A stretch of DNA of 64,000 nucleotides from CAWFPR01 sp963817635 (GCA_963817635.1 CAWFPR010000024.1:317555-381554); one strand, 5' to 3'. Positions 1 through 12,320 are shown, counted from the stretch's first letter. Notes: generated from the letters alone by a model not told the origin. Numbers and translations are program-made.

Positions 1-3000
1 CGACCAGCGGGCTCTATGGGGGCACCGCGCGATTCGACTACCGGCTGGCGCCGCTGAACGAACACGGCGTGCCGACGCGCGCGTCGTGGGACGTGGCCTA
101 CCGCGACGTGGATCTGTCGCAGCTCACCGATTTTCTCGACACCGCGGGCATCCGTCTCGCGGGCCGGATCACGGGTCGGAACCGCCTGGACTGGGCGCTC
201 GGCAGGTGGGGGGAGAAGACCGGCAGCGGCGAAATCGCCGCCGTGCCGCCGCCGGGCATACGCGTCATGACGCGCGAGTTCGTGCCCGAGAGGGTGGCGC
301 ACGAGATCGAACTGCCGCCCGAGGCCGGCCCGTTCAACCCGCACCATCCGCTCGGATACGTGCCGATCGCCGGGCACATCGTCTACACCCTCGATCCGGA
401 GTGGATCGCGATCGACAGGAGCTGGACGGCGACGGAGAAGACCTACGTCGAGTACGACGGCCGGACGGCGTACGGCGTGCGCTCGCGCATCCCGTTCCAC
501 GTGACGAGCCTCGACTGGCAGGAGAGCGATCGCGTGCTGGCCGGCATCATGACCGCGTTCGGGTCGCCGACCGGCGCCGTGCCGATCGGCGGCATGGGGC
601 AGTTCGACGGCGTGATGCTCAACGCGTTCTCGAGACCGCGCATCGAAGGGACGTTCAGCGGCGATCACATGCGCGCCTGGGACGTCGTCTGGGGCAGCGG
701 TCACGCGAATGTCGCCATCGAGAACAGCTACGTCGTCGTGAAGGACAGCACCATCACGCACGGCGGCGGCGAAATCGAGGCCGACGGCACCTTCTCGCTC
801 GGCTATCCCCGTCGGGACGGGGGAGAGGAGATCGACGCGCGCGTCCGCATCACCGGGTGGACGCTGGCCGATCTGCGCCACGCGTTCGAGCTGGACGACT
901 GGCCCGTCGAAGGGCTGGTGTCCGGGGAGTACCACCTGTATGGCAACTTCGAGACACCCTACGGTTTCGGGCGGCTCACGATCGACGACGGCGTGGCGTA
1001 CGGCGAGACCTTCGACACCGCGTCAGCCGCGCTGCGCTTCGAGGGCTCGGGCGTGCGGCTCGATGCCCTGACGATCGCGAAGAGCACCGGCGCCGTGACG
1101 GGCGCCGCGTGGGTCGGCTGGGACGGCAACTACTCGTTCAACGCGGACGGCAGCAAGATTCCGGTCGAGTCGCTGAAGACCGCGGCGTTTCCGACGGCGC
1201 CGCTCTCAGGCGTGCTCCAGTTCAAGGCGGCCGGCACCGGCACGTTCGACGTGCCCCGCTACGACGTGAACGTGCGCGTGGACGACCTCTTCGCCGGCGA
1301 CGAGGAAGTCGGCCAGCTGACGGGGCTCCTGGGGCTGCGCGGCAAGCTCCTGACGATGGACTTCAACGCCGCCTCGAAACGCCTGGCCGTCGCGGGCTCC
1401 GGCCGCATCGCGATGACCGACGCCATGGACGCGGAACTGTCGCTGAGGTTCCAGGACACGTCGCTCGATCCGTACCTCCGTTTCTTCGAGCCGCGGCTCT
1501 CGCCCTTCACCACCGCGGTGGCCGGCGGCACCGTGCGCGTCGTGGGCGAGCTGGCCGACATCGATCACCTGATGGTCGAAACCAAAGTCGAGCAGCTCGA
1601 CATGAAGCTGTTCGACTATCGCGTCAGCAACCGCGATCCCCGGACGAGCGAGTACGTGCCGATCGAACTCGGGCTCGACCAGGACGTCGCGACGATCGAT
1701 CAGTTCCGGTTGTTCGGCGACGGCACCGAGCTGGCGCTCAGCGGCACCGTCGGCCTGCGCGATTCGACCCTGGCGCTCAAGGCGGAAGGGGACGCCAACC
1801 TCGGCATCCTCCCGGGGTTCTTCCGGGATATCCGCAGTTCGGGGTCCGCGAGGCTCAAGGCGGAGGTGAACGGGCCGGTCGCCGAGCCGGTGTTTTCCGG
1901 AAGCGCCACGATTGTGAACGGGCGCATCCGTCACATGCTGATGCCGAACTCACTCGAGTCGATCAACGGACGGGTGTCGTTCGATGCCGCGGGGATCCGC
2001 GTCGACGATCTCGCGGCGAAGCTCGGCGGCGGCGACGTGCAGTTCGGCGGCCGGATCGGCATCACCGGGTTCGCGCCGGGGCAGCTGGCGCTTACAGCCA
2101 GGGGCACCGACATGCACCTGCGCTATCCCGAGGGTTTCACGTCGTCGGTCGATGCCGACCTGTCGCTTCGCGGCGACATCAGCGCGCCGCTGCTCGCCGG
2201 GACCGTCACCGTGCACGACGCGCTCTACGCGCGCCGGATCGATCCCAACGCGTTCCTCAGCCTGACCGGCGGCGGATCGGGCGGCGGGGCGGTCGCGCCG
2301 GCGCCGGCGGGCGCGGTCCCGCTGCGCTTCGACATCACCATCGACGCGCCGCGCAGCCTCCGCGTGCAGAACAACCTCGTGCGCATGGTCGCGAGCGCGA
2401 ACCTCAGGCTCCAGGGCACCTACGACAGTCCGCAGTTGTTCGGCACCGCGCAGGTCGAGCGCGGCGACATCATCTTCGAGGGCAACCGGTACGTGATTAC
2501 CCGCGGCACCATCGGGTTCAACAACCCGACGCGCATCGAGCCGTATTTCGACATCGAGGCGGAAACCCGCGTTCGCGTGCCCGGCGAAACCTATCGCGTC
2601 ACGATCGAGTTCACCGGGGCCACGCGGTACAATCTGACGTTCGATTCGGATCCGCCCCTGTCGGAGGTCTCGATCATCTCACTGCTCCTCGGCCAGACGA
2701 CGAACCTTCAGAACGCGGAATTGCGCTCGATTACGCCCGGGGCCGCCACCCGCGCGCAGCAGGACCTGATTGCGGCCGCCACGGCCCGGCTGCTGACCGG
2801 CACGGTATCGGCGCCGGTCACGCGCGCGGTCGAGGAGACGTTTGGTGTCGATGTCCAGATCTCGCCCTCGCTCGGCACCGGCTCGGAAGGCGATCCGCTG
2901 ACGCCCTCGGCGCGCATTACGCTCGGCCGGAGGATCTCGAACCGCGCCTACCTCACCTTCACGCGCGCCCTCGGCACGGCGGCGCGCGACCAGATCGTCG

Positions 3001-3098
3001 TGCTCGAGTACGACCAGAACGATCGCGTCGGCTGGGTGCTGACGCAGAACAGCGACCACACGTTCTCGATCGAGTTCCGCGTGCGCCACGTGTTCTGA
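1..3098 (+). CDS. tamB: TamB-like translocation/assembly module protein (5' truncated)
   Basis: The reading frame is open from the window's first bases, so the N-terminus lies outside. The visible product is about 1030 residues of repetitive beta-rich sequence with many short G-x-hydrophobic strands, as in AsmA/TamB proteins that span the periplasm and work with an Omp85 partner. The last 300 residues match the TamB C-terminal (DUF490) domain in character: a strand-rich segment, an LLLGQTT turn, and an end in VRHVF with terminal Phe. Its stop overlaps the start of the Omp85 gene (TGATG), so the two are probably translated together. An exact role in lipid transport or protein insertion is family knowledge and is not visible here. 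Confidence 0.87.
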   Translation, partial: TSGLYGGTARFDYRLAPLNEHGVPTRASWDVAYRDVDLSQLTDFLDTAGIRLAGRITGRNRLDWALGRWGEKTGSGEIAAVPPPGIRVMTREFVPERVAHEIELPPEAGPFNPHHPLGYVPIAGHIVYTLDPEWIAIDRSWTATEKTYVEYDGRTAYGVRSRIPFHVTSLDWQESDRVLAGIMTAFGSPTGAVPIGGMGQFDGVMLNAFSRPRIEGTFSGDHMRAWDVVWGSGHANVAIENSYVVVKDSTITHGGGEIEADGTFSLGYPRRDGGEEIDARVRITGWTLADLRHAFELDDWPVEGLVSGEYHLYGNFETPYGFGRLTIDDGVAYGETFDTASAALRFEGSGVRLDALTIAKSTGAVTGAAWVGWDGNYSFNADGSKIPVESLKTAAFPTAPLSGVLQFKAAGTGTFDVPRYDVNVRVDDLFAGDEEVGQLTGLLGLRGKLLTMDFNAASKRLAVAGSGRIAMTDAMDAELSLRFQDTSLDPYLRFFEPRLSPFTTAVAGGTVRVVGELADIDHLMVETKVEQLDMKLFDYRVSNRDPRTSEYVPIELGLDQDVATIDQFRLFGDGTELALSGTVGLRDSTLALKAEGDANLGILPGFFRDIRSSGSARLKAEVNGPVAEPVFSGSATIVNGRIRHMLMPNSLESINGRVSFDAAGIRVDDLAAKLGGGDVQFGGRIGITGFAPGQLALTARGTDMHLRYPEGFTSSVDADLSLRGDISAPLLAGTVTVHDALYARRIDPNAFLSLTGGGSGGGAVAPAPAGAVPLRFDITIDAPRSLRVQNNLVRMVASANLRLQGTYDSPQLFGTAQVERGDIIFEGNRYVITRGTIGFNNPTRIEPYFDIEAETRVRVPGETYRVTIEFTGATRYNLTFDSDPPLSEVSIISLLLGQTTNLQNAELRSITPGAATRAQQDLIAAATARLLTGTVSAPVTRAVEETFGVDVQISPSLGTGSEGDPLTPSARITLGRRISNRAYLTFTRALGTAARDQIVVLEYDQNDRVGWVLTQNSDHTFSIEFRVRHVF

Positions 3099-6017
3099 TG
3101 CGATCACTCCATGCGTTCGTCGTCGCGTTGCTCGTGCCGGTGGCCGCCGCCGGCCAGGCGTCCAGTCCCGTCGCCCGCCGCGCGCGTCATCGGCAAGCCC
3201 GTGACCGCCGTGCACCTCGTGTCGGAGGGCCGTCCCGCCGACGAGCCTGTCCTGGTCGACCTGATTGAAACCCGCGTCGGCCAGCCGCTCTCGATGAGCG
3301 CGGTCCGCGAGACGATTGCCCACCTGTTCAGCCTCGGCCGGTTCCAGGACGTGCGGGTCGAGGCCGAGGAGACGCCCGGCGGCGTGTCGCTGCGCTACGA
3401 CCTCGTCCCGGTCCGCCGCGTGTCGCGCGTCGAGTTCCGCGGCACGCTCGGGGTGAGCGAGGGGGCCGTCCGGCAGCTCGTGGGCGATCGATTCGGGCCG
3501 ACACCACCCGTCGGGAGGGCCGCCGAGGTCGCCAGTGTCCTCGAGCAGCAGTTCTACCCGGACCACGGCTACATGCGCGCGCACGTGACGCCGGTGACCG
3601 ATGGCGCCGATTCGAGCCGCACGGTCCTCGCCTTCGACATCGACGCCGGACCGCGCGCGGTCATCCGCACCGTCACGATCGTCGGCGACCTGCAGGACAC
3701 ACGGGCGGCCTTCCTGCGCGACGTCGATGCCGTCGAGGGCGAGAGCTACCAGCCCGTGAAAATCAAGAACGGGCTGGCGGACTACGTCCAGAAGCTCAAG
3801 AAGCGCGGCCGCTACGAGGCCACCGCGACCGTCGTGCCGACGGTCAGCGGCGAAGGCGCGGCGGTCGATCTGCGCTTCGACGTGCAGCCCGGGCCCGTCG
3901 TCACCGTGGTGTTCAAGGGCGATGCGCTCCCGGCCGACAGGATCAAGGAGCTCGTTCCGATCGAGCGCGAGGGGTCGGTCGACCAGGACCTGCTGGAAGA
4001 CTCGGCGCTCCGCATCACCGACTACCTGAATCAGCTGGGCTACTGGAAGGCCACGGCCGTGCCGGAACGCGACCCCGACGCGGCCCGGGTGGTCTTCACC
4101 ATCCACAAGGGCCTGGAATACCACATCGCACCAGGCGGCGTCGAAATCGACGGCGCCCGCCAGATTCCGCTCGAGGACCTCCGGCCGAGGCTCGAGCGGC
4201 TTCAGCCGAACGATCTCTACCTCTCGTCGAATCTGCGCGCCGCCGTCTCGGCGATCGCCGATCTCTATGCCGCACGCGGATTTGCGTCGGTGCGGGTGGA
4301 GTCGGCCGTGCGCGAGTTGAATCCGACGGCGGGCGGGGTCGGACAGGTGAAACCGACGATTGTCGTGGAGGAAGGGCCGCTGACCCACATTGGCGACATC
4401 ACGTTCGCGGGAAACGAGCACATCCCGTCCGAGGAACTTCGTCGGGTCGTCACGCTGGCGGCCAACGCGCCGTACTACGAGCCGCAGGTGCAGGCCAACC
4501 GCGAAGCGGTGCTGCTGGACTACCTGAACGCGGGCTACGCCAGCGCGAACGTCGTCGTGAAGCCGGTGCTCTCGGAGGACGGGACGCGCGCCGATCTGCG
4601 GTTCGAAATCACCGAGGGGCCGCAGACGATCATCGACCACGTCATCATTGTCGGCAACACGCGCACCGATCCGCGGATTATCCAGCGAGAACTGCGGCTC
4701 GAGCCCGGCCGTCCTCTCGGCCTGGAGGATCGTCTGGAGAGCGAGAGGAGGCTCCGTGCGCTCGGGCTGTTCCGCCGGATTCGCATCGAGGAGCTGCCGC
4801 CCGGCGCCAACGGGCGGCGGGATGTCGTCGTGAGCGTCGAAGAGGCGGCTGCGACGACGCTCAGCTACGGCGGCGGCATGGAGATCACACGACGGCTGCG
4901 CGCGACGGGACCGGCCGGGGGGGCCCAGGAGCACTTCGAGGTCGCGCCGAGAGGCTTCTTTGACATCGGGCGTCGGAACATCGCGGGTAAGAACCGCTCC
5001 GTCAATCTCTACACGCGGCTCAGCCTGCGGCCGCGCGATGCGCCCAACGACCCCACGAAGGACGGCACCGGGCTCGGCTTCAGCGAGTATCGCGTGGTCA
5101 GCACCTACCGGGAGCCGCGGGCTTTCGGTATGCGGGACGCTGACCTGACCGTCACGGGCGCGCTCGAACAGGGCGTGCGCACGAGCTTCAACTTCGCGCG
5201 CAAGGGGCTCAACGCCGACCTGACGCGTCGCCTGTCCTCCTCCATGCGAGGCAGCGCACGCTATTCGTTCAGCACGACGCGCACGTTCGACGAGCGGCTC
5301 AGCGAAAACGAACAGGTGACGATCGACCGCGTCTTCCCGCAGGTCCGGCTGTCGTCATTCGGCGGAGCCCTGTCGTTCGACACGCGCGACGACGTGCTCG
5401 AGCCCTCCCGCGGCGGCTTTCTCAGCACGGAAGGGACACTTGCGGCGCGCGCGCTCGGCGGCCAGCTCGGCTTCTTCAAGTCTTATGCGCAGGGTTTCTG
5501 GTTCAGGTCGCTGGCCGGTTCGAAGCCCGTCGTGCTGGCGACGCGCGCGGCAGTCGGCCTGGCGAACGGTTTTTCGCGCGACGTCACGACCGTCAATGCC
5601 GACGGGTCCGTCACGACCCAGACGGTCACGGATCTGCCCGCGAGCGAGCGCTTCTTCGCGGGCGGGGACTCGACCATCCGCGGGTTTGCACTCGATGCCG
5701 TCGGCGCGCCGAACACCATCAGCTCCAACGGCTTCCCGATCGGCGGCAATGCCGTGCTCGTGTTGAACGCCGAGCTGCGGGTGCCGGTCTGGAAAGGGTT
5801 CGGCGCCGCGTTCTTCGTGGACGGCGGCAACGTATTCAACCGCGTCAGCGAATTCGATTTCGGCCAGTTGCGCGGCAGTTACGGGCTCGGTCTCCGCTAT
5901 CGATCGCCGATCGGTCCCCTCCGTCTCGATCTGGGCTTCAAGATGGACCGGCGCGTAGTCGGCGGCGCGCTCGAGTCGCCGCACGCGTTCCATTTCAGCA
6001 TCGGACAGGTCTTCTGA
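3098..6017 (+). CDS. BamA/TamA-family outer membrane protein (Omp85), apparent frameshift near 3150-3185
   Basis: Starts at the ATG overlapping the tamB stop. The first 29 codons give a signal peptide (MRSLHAFVVALLVPVAAAGQ), and the rest of the protein is read in the next frame from about 3180 (ARVIGKPVTAVHLV). The total length is 3n+1, so one excess base in a GC-rich run explains the break. After the signal come several POTRA-like repeats (about residues 30-560, more than five copies) and a C-terminal surface-antigen barrel (about 600-970) ending in IGQVF, with the terminal Phe expected of barrel proteins. Role: insertion of outer membrane proteins. The tamB neighbour favours a TamA-like job, while the many POTRA domains resemble BamA or related paralogues, so the subfamily is left open. 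Confidence 0.88.
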
Positions 6018-6093
6018 CAGGGAGCTTCGCGTGTCACTTTCCACCTCCCGCGGTCGGGTCCCGGAGCGACGCTGCCGGCGTGCGGGGACAGGG

Positions 6094-6717
6094 ATGAGCA
6101 GGACGATCGCGGCGCTGGCGGTCGTCGCCGCGGGTGCGCTCCTCCACGCCCAGGTCATCGATCGCATCATGGCGGTCGTGGACAACACCCTGATCACGCA
6201 ATCCGATGTCATGGCCGCCATCCGCCTCGGCCTGGTGAAAGTACCGTCGTCTGGCGATCCCATCGCGGCCGTGCTCGATCGCCTGATCGATCGCCGGCTC
6301 ACCCTGACGGAAGTCGATCGGTATGCCCCGCCGGAGCCCTCCGCGGCCGACGTGGACCGGCGGCTCGAGCAGGTGCGCCTGTCGGTGCCCTCTATGGCCA
6401 CCTTCGACGGCGTGCTTGCGCAGACGGGCCTGGACGAGGCGCAGCTTCGCGGCCGTCTCCGCGACGACCTGCGGATCGACGCCTACCTGCAGCAGCGGTT
6501 CGGTTCAGTGGTGCAGCCGTCGGACGATCAGGTTGTGGCCTACTACCGGGCGCACGAGGACGAGTTCTCCCGAAACGGCGTGGTGCGCCCATTCCCGGAG
6601 GTCCAGGACGGGGCGCGGTCCGCCCTGGTGGCCGAACGGCGAAGCGCGCTCATCAGCGACTGGGTGGCGACGCTTCGCCGCCGCGCGAACGTCAGTGTGC
6701 TCTACGCCGGCCGCTGA
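6094..6717 (+). CDS. SurA-like periplasmic chaperone (N-terminal SurA domain, no PPIase domain seen)
   Basis: The product is 207 residues. The ATG at 6094 gives a clean signal peptide (MSRTIAALAVVAAGALLHAQ) and follows a purine-rich GGGGACAGGG; the frame is open further upstream to 6031 without such a signal. After cleavage comes VIDRIMAVVDNTLITQSDV, typical of the SurA N-terminal helix bundle, followed by helical sequence to the end. No parvulin-type PPIase domain is visible, so this is a short SurA relative that probably only binds unfolded outer membrane proteins. Position directly after tamB and Omp85 genes supports a role in outer membrane protein transit. It converges with the minus-strand glycan operon, leaving only six bases between stops. 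Confidence 0.75.
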   Translation: MSRTIAALAVVAAGALLHAQVIDRIMAVVDNTLITQSDVMAAIRLGLVKVPSSGDPIAAVLDRLIDRRLTLTEVDRYAPPEPSAADVDRRLEQVRLSVPSMATFDGVLAQTGLDEAQLRGRLRDDLRIDAYLQQRFGSVVQPSDDQVVAYYRAHEDEFSRNGVVRPFPEVQDGARSALVAERRSALISDWVATLRRRANVSVLYAGR

Positions 6718-6723
6718 GCGCGG

Positions 6724-8743
6724 TCAGGGCTTCGTGACGGCAACCCGCACGTAGTCGATCGCCGCGGCGAGCATCCGGAGATCGCCGCCCGCTCCGACGT
6801 CGGCGGGACGCCGGGCCCACGCGAAGTCGAGCCGCACGCGGTTGACGCCGCTGTGCCAGCTGCTTTCCGCCGTCACGCACTCGACTGTCTGCCATTCCGC
6901 GCCGACCGCAATGGGATCGTGGGCACGGCCGTTCACCGAGACACTCACCGTCTGGCCCGGGGCGCCGGAGTAGCCGAACGCGTGGAGGCGCAGCTGGACG
7001 GTCAGCGGTGCCGCGTGATCGAGCGGCACCAGCACGCCGGCCGCGGACGTCGCCCACCGGAACGACGAGGCGCCTTCCAGCTCGGGATCGAACCATCCAT
7101 CCGCGAGATACACCGCGTCGCCGGAGCTGCCGATGTCGATCCGGCCTGTACGGCCGGCGCGCATCGCCGAGAAACCGATACGGGCGCAGCAGATCGAATC
7201 GCCAGGGTGCGACACCGTTTCGAAGCGACCAGGCGAGGTTGACCGGGTACGAGAACACGTGGCCGAACCAGCGGTGCAGCAGGAGCGCCTGGCGCGCGCC
7301 GACGTCCCCGAACGAAATCGGCTCGCCGATCCGGTACGCGCCGCCGGCCGCGACCCCCATCAGGGACAGGTTCCACAGGAGCAGGGACGCGAGCGCCGCG
7401 CCAGCCAGCAAGTGTGGCCGCCGCTGAAGAACGCGTGCGACGACGCCGATCGACACGCTCAGGCCGAGCGCCGCGAAAGGCACGAGGCTGTCGAAGCGCC
7501 GCATGCCGAAGCCAGCGCCTCCCCACCAGTCGTCGACCGCGCCGTTGACCCACGCCATGGCCGCGAAGAGCGCGAGCCCTCCCCAGGCCGCCACCCGATC
7601 CTCCCGCGTCAACGCGAACAGGCCGGCGACCGCTGGTATGAAGATCGGCGACCACGCGAACAGGCCGTTGCGCGAGGACCAGAGGACATCGACGATCTGG
7701 GGATCCAGCCAGGACATCACCGGCCCCACCGACGATCGGGCAAGCCAGTGGCCGTAGATGGCGTGCCAGGCGAGCATCTGCGGCAGGAACCCGACCGTCG
7801 CACCGAGCGCCAGCAGGGCTCCCGCGCGCGCCGCACGCCGTGGCTCCACGCGCAGCCCCCGCAGGAGATCCACTGCCGGCAAGGCGAACATCAGGACGTT
7901 CTGCCACCGCATGATCGCCATGACGCCGCCGGCCAGGCCCAGCGCGAGCCATCCCGCCGGCGTCCGAGCGTCGCGAGTCGCGCCCCAGCACCACAGGAAG
8001 CCGGCGACCGCCGCCATCGACATCGAGTGCGACATGGTCGGCTCGCGTACGAGGTACCACAGCACGAACGACCCGGACGCGGTCAGCACCACCGCCGCGA
8101 TGGCCTCGGGCGGTCCACGAAAGAGCCGGACGAACCGGTAGGTGAACCAGAGGCCGAGAAGTCCGTAGAACAACCCCGCGATGACGACGGCCTGGCGGTA
8201 CGGGTAGGCGGTGCCGATGGTATCGACCGACTCGCCCCGCGCCGCCAGGTGACGCGCAACGAGATGGCCGACGGCGAAGAAGGGCGACCATCCGAGAGCG
8301 GGGCCGATGGCCCACGCGCTCTGCGCGTATCCCGTCACCGTCGGCTGGAACAGAAACTGATGCGGCCCGTCGTCCAGGCCCAGGAGCCGATAGTCGTTGG
8401 CGAGATCCACGTCGCGGTCGAACGCCAGGGAGCGGAGATAGGCGTAATAGTAGAAGCCGTCGCTCTGGAGCCGCGCGCCGAGCCTGGCCTGCGCCACCAG
8501 TCCGGCCGCCATCGCCGCGACGAGCACCAGCGCGGCCGGGGAGCGTCGCGAACGGCGGGACGCGGCGACGCCGACGACCGCGCACGCGAGGACGCCCGTC
8601 AACACGGCGGCAGGTGCGAGGTCGCGGTCGAAGAACGTGAAGCGCAACAGTCCGCGTCGCGCCACCAGGCGCAGGGCGAGATCGAATGCGCCGGCCAGCG
8701 ACAACGCGAGGGATCCGGATCGGATTCGGTCAGCGACGGTCAC
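6724..8743 (-). CDS. GT-C-like polytopic membrane protein with C-terminal beta domain, copy A (frameshift at ~7147)
   Basis: Large membrane protein of about 670 residues with ten or more hydrophobic segments. An early acidic loop (SDGFYYYAYLRSLAFDRD) resembles the acidic loop 1 of GT-C glycosyltransferases, and a soluble beta-rich C-terminal domain of about 130 residues follows. A single extra base at about 7147 breaks the frame: removing it turns RPYRPD into RPYGRID, which matches the neighbouring paralogue. The GTG start at 8743 overlaps the end of copy B by 14 bases. It is last gene of the operon. Acceptor and donor are unknown; a polyprenyl-phosphate sugar donor would be usual for GT-C enzymes. 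The clear paralogy with the next gene upstream shows a tandem duplication. Confidence 0.7.
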
Positions 8744-10730
8744 CGGCGACCTCGATCCTGACGTAGTCCACCGCGCCAGCGAGTTCCCGTGTGTCGGCCT
8801 CCGGCGCCCACATCGGCTGGCCGGGCCGCCCACGCGAACTCCAGGGCGAGTCGATTGACACCAGCGCGCCAGGCATGCGCGCCGGTCGCGAACTCGACGA
8901 CCTGCCAGGCCGGACCGATGCTCACCGCCGGGAGAGATCGGCCGTTCAGCGCGATCGCGCACTGCTGCGGGGGCGCGCCAGGGTAGCCGAACGCGCGCAC
9001 GCGCAGCTGGACCTTCAGCGAGTCGGCATGGTCGAGCGGCAGGCGGACCGTTGCGCGTCCCGACGCCCAGCGGAACGTATCGGCGCCATCGCGCTCGGCG
9101 GCGTACCACCCGTCTCCGAGGAACGGATCGTCCGCGCCGCCGAGGTCAACCCGCCCGTATGGCCGGAGCGGGTCGCCGAGCATCCGTGCCGGTGACAGCA
9201 GATCGTAGTCGGCCGGCGACACGCCGCCGCGCCACGCGAACCACAGGCTGGCGGGATACGTGGACGGCATGCCGACCCAGCGGTGCAGCGCCCGCATCTG
9301 CGCCGCCTCCGCCTCGCCGAACGACACGGCCTCGCCCAGCCGGACCGATCCTTCCTGCGCCGCGCCCATCAGCGTCAGATTCCAGACGACGAGCGTTGCG
9401 AGAACACTGACGGCGGATGCGAACGGCCATCGCCGGACGAGCGAGAGAACCGGCGCGGACAGAGCCGCCAGTCCGAGGGCGAACATCGGAATCAGTCCAT
9501 CGAAGCGACGGCCCCCGAACCCGTCGCTGCCCCACCAGTCCTGGATCGACGCGTTGAACCAGGTCATCAGCGACTGCCGCAATCAGCAGAGGGACGCCGG
9601 CGGACGGACGGGCGGCCGCGAACACCAGCAGGCCGATCGCTCCGGCGTAGAGCATCGGCGTGACGCTCAGGAGCCCATTGCGCGACGACCACAGGATGTC
9701 GGCCAGGTGCGGGTCGGACAGCAGGATCCGGGGGCCCACCGGCGAGACGGCGAGGTAACTTCCGTAGATCGCCTTCCAGGCGAGCATCTGAGGTACGAAG
9801 GCGAGCGTGGCGCACGCCGTGAACAGCAGGCCGGCGCCGATCGTTCGACGGATGGCCGCTCGATCATGGATGCGCGCGGAGCGCCACAGGATCGCGATCG
9901 CATCGCACGCCGGCATGATGGCGAAGAGCGCATTCTGCCACCGGATGAGCGTCATCAGTCCGGCGGCCGCGCCCAGCAGCGCCCACTTCGCGGGTGACGG
10001 GGCGGCGTCGGGCGATCGCGTGGCGAGCCACAACCAGGTAAAGCCCGCGACCGCCGCCATCGACGGCGCGTGCGTCATGCTCGGTTCCTTGACGATGTAC
10101 CAGAGCATGAACGAGCCGGCGACCGCCGCTGTCGTCGAGATAGCCGCCTCGACCAGGTTCGAAGAAACGCCGCGTCACCCGGTAGCAGAACCAGCAGCCG
10201 AGCAGGCCGTAGAACAATCCGGCGACGCACACAGCCTGCCGGTACGGAAAGGAGATCCCGTTGGCGTTCACGTTGGGGTCGCGTCGCGACAGGACGGCCG
10301 CGACCCCGTGCCCGGCAGGAAAGAACGGGGACCAGACAATCGCCGGCCCGATCGTCCACGCCGACTGCGCGTATCCGGTAGGGGTTGGCGCAAAGAGGTG
10401 GGCCTTGTCGCCGAGGCCCAGCAGGCGGTAGTCGTTCGCGAAGTTCACGTCCCGGTCGAACGCGAGCGAGCGGAGGTAGGCGAAATAGTAGAAGCCGTCG
10501 CTCTGGAGGCGCGCGTTCAGCTGCAGCTGCATCGCGAGGCCCGCGGCGAAGAGGAGCGCGAAGAGCGGGGCCGTGCGGGAACGGCCGCCCGAGGCTCCGC
10601 CGACGATCAACCCCGCTGCCGCCGCGACGAGCACCAGCACCCACGCCGGCCAGTCGAGTCCGAAGGCGGCCCGGACGAGCGACGTGCGGGCGACCTCGCG
10701 CGCGCCCAGGTCAAGAATGGCCGCGGTCAT
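8730..10730 (-). CDS. GT-C-like polytopic membrane protein with C-terminal beta domain, copy B (three frameshifts)
   Basis: Paralogue of copy A: the same SDGFYYFAYLRSLAFDRD loop, the same LWY(I/L)V(K/R)EP(S/T)M motif, the same QDWWG-type segment and the same C-terminal beta domain ending VDYVRIEVAG. The coding sequence is split by three single-base excesses near 10150-10155, 9568-9571 and 8803-8807; correcting them restores one 666-residue frame, and total length is a multiple of three as expected. The ATG at 10730 is the first standard start. By alignment with copy A the protein could begin about 17 codons earlier, close to the stop of the GT39 gene. Probably transfers sugars or modifies lipid-linked glycans; this is inference. 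Confidence 0.66.
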
Positions 10731-10777
10731 GAGCAGCCAGCCGACGGCGCTCCCCGCGCGTGACGAAGCGGCCGCTG

Positions 10778-12320
10778 TCAGGGCCGCACCCCGTAGATGC
10801 GCAGCTCGGGGCCCGGATGCGCCGCGCTCGGCGTGAATCGCACGAGTTCGTGCATCTGCTCGAAGAGCGTCCTGTAGGCGGCGTACTCGGCCGGGAACTG
10901 CTGGGGCGCATCGAAGAACGCCCCGTAGCACTGCGAGGAGGCGACGACGTAGTTCACCCCGCGGCTCACGTAGTCCTCGTAGGTCAGCTCGCGCAGGGTC
11001 GGTACGTTGCGCGCGTTGTACAGCTCCGGGCGCAGGACGATCTTGCGCGATTCCAGCGTGACGCTGCGCCCCCTGGGGATGTTTGCCGTCAATCCAGTCG
11101 TAGGCGAGATCGGCGGTGCCCCGTCTGGCGATCATGCGATCGAACTGCACGGCCTGGACGGCGGGCGGGAGAAGCGCGGCGATTGTGAGGCCGGCGATGA
11201 GCGCCGTGCGCGGCGCCCGCCTGATCTCGTACCGCCGGAGCAGGCCGACGCCGGAGACGACGGCGCAGGCTGCCAGGAGGCACAGCATCGGCACGATCGG
11301 CAGCACGTAGCGGGCAAACACGATGTTCTGTCGCGACACCATCAGGCCGTACACGAGCGTGAACGCCATCACGACGGACCACCGTACGTGGCCCGGGCCG
11401 CGGACGCTTCGCACCATTCCGAGTCCCAGTCCCGTCATTCCCAGCAGGAGCGCCGGCCACCCGAAGGTGATTCGCAGGTGCTTGAAGTACACGATCCACA
11501 CCGCCTCCTCGATTGACTGGTTCTGGCGGTACATCCCGGCGAGCCTCGCGAATCCGTTGAGGAAGCCCGGCAGATCGAGGAGCGTGTATGGAGAGGTCAC
11601 GAGAAAGGCCGCGATCGACGCGAGCCCGATGAGCAGCATGCGGACCGCGCGGGAGGATCGGGCCGGCCGCGTCATCCAGCAGGCCACCAGGGGCATCACG
11701 ATCGCGACCCCGCCGTTGTACTTCACGCTCGCGGCGAGCCCCACGGCGACTCCCGCGAGCACGAACGCGCGTGTCGTGTTCTTCTCGGTCGCTTCGAGCG
11801 TCAGCAGCAGCGTGAGCGTCGTGAAGAAGGTCAGCGGAATGTCGGTGAGCACGTAGTGCGAGTACGTGACGTGCAGCGGCATCACTGCGAGCAGCGCCGC
11901 TGCCAGCAGCGCGTGCCGCGCCCCCCACCGCAGCCCCGCCTGGAAGGTCACCCAGACCGTCGCGATGCCGAACGTGGCAAAGGCGGCCCGCCCCCACCAG
12001 TAGAACGACGGCGTCGACGCGTCGTTGAGCGATTGCCAGGATCCGGCGATCGCACCGGCCAGGAAACGCACGATCGAAACCGCCAGCTGCAGATAGATCG
12101 CCAGGCCGGGATAGTCGAAGAAGCCGTTCGGGTTGAGCGACCCCGAGCGCATCATGTTGAAGGCGCGCTCGACGATCTCCGGTTCGTCGACGTTGACGGC
12201 GTACGGAATGCCGTGGCCGAGTGCCCAGTAGCGCAGCGCCGCCGCGACCGTCATCACGATCGCAAGGCCGATCCACGACACACGCAGATCGCTGGCCTCA
12301 CGCCACTCGCGCTCAGACAC
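10778..12320 (-). CDS. Glycosyltransferase family 39 (PMT/ArnT-like) membrane enzyme, frameshift at ~11087
   Basis: Polytopic protein of about 513 residues. Near the N-terminus the sequence NVDEPEIVERA carries the acidic DE pair typical of loop 1 in GT39/PMT-2 enzymes, which use polyprenyl-phosphate sugars on the outer face of the inner membrane. About ten hydrophobic segments follow. One excess base at about 11087 separates the last 105 codons; removing it gives DWIDANIPRGRSVTLES, the usual start of the periplasmic tail in this family. It sits 24 bases downstream of a GT4 gene in the same operon. The specific sugar and acceptor cannot be read from the sequence. Confidence 0.78.

Noticed and set aside
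2679..4934. 751-codon open frame on the minus strand
   Set aside because: Antisense shadow of the Omp85 gene: Arg/Asp/His-rich composition, no domain, no ribosome site.
7133..8761. 542-codon open frame on the plus strand
   Set aside because: Shadow of the GT-C-like copy A gene; charged low-complexity product without family features.
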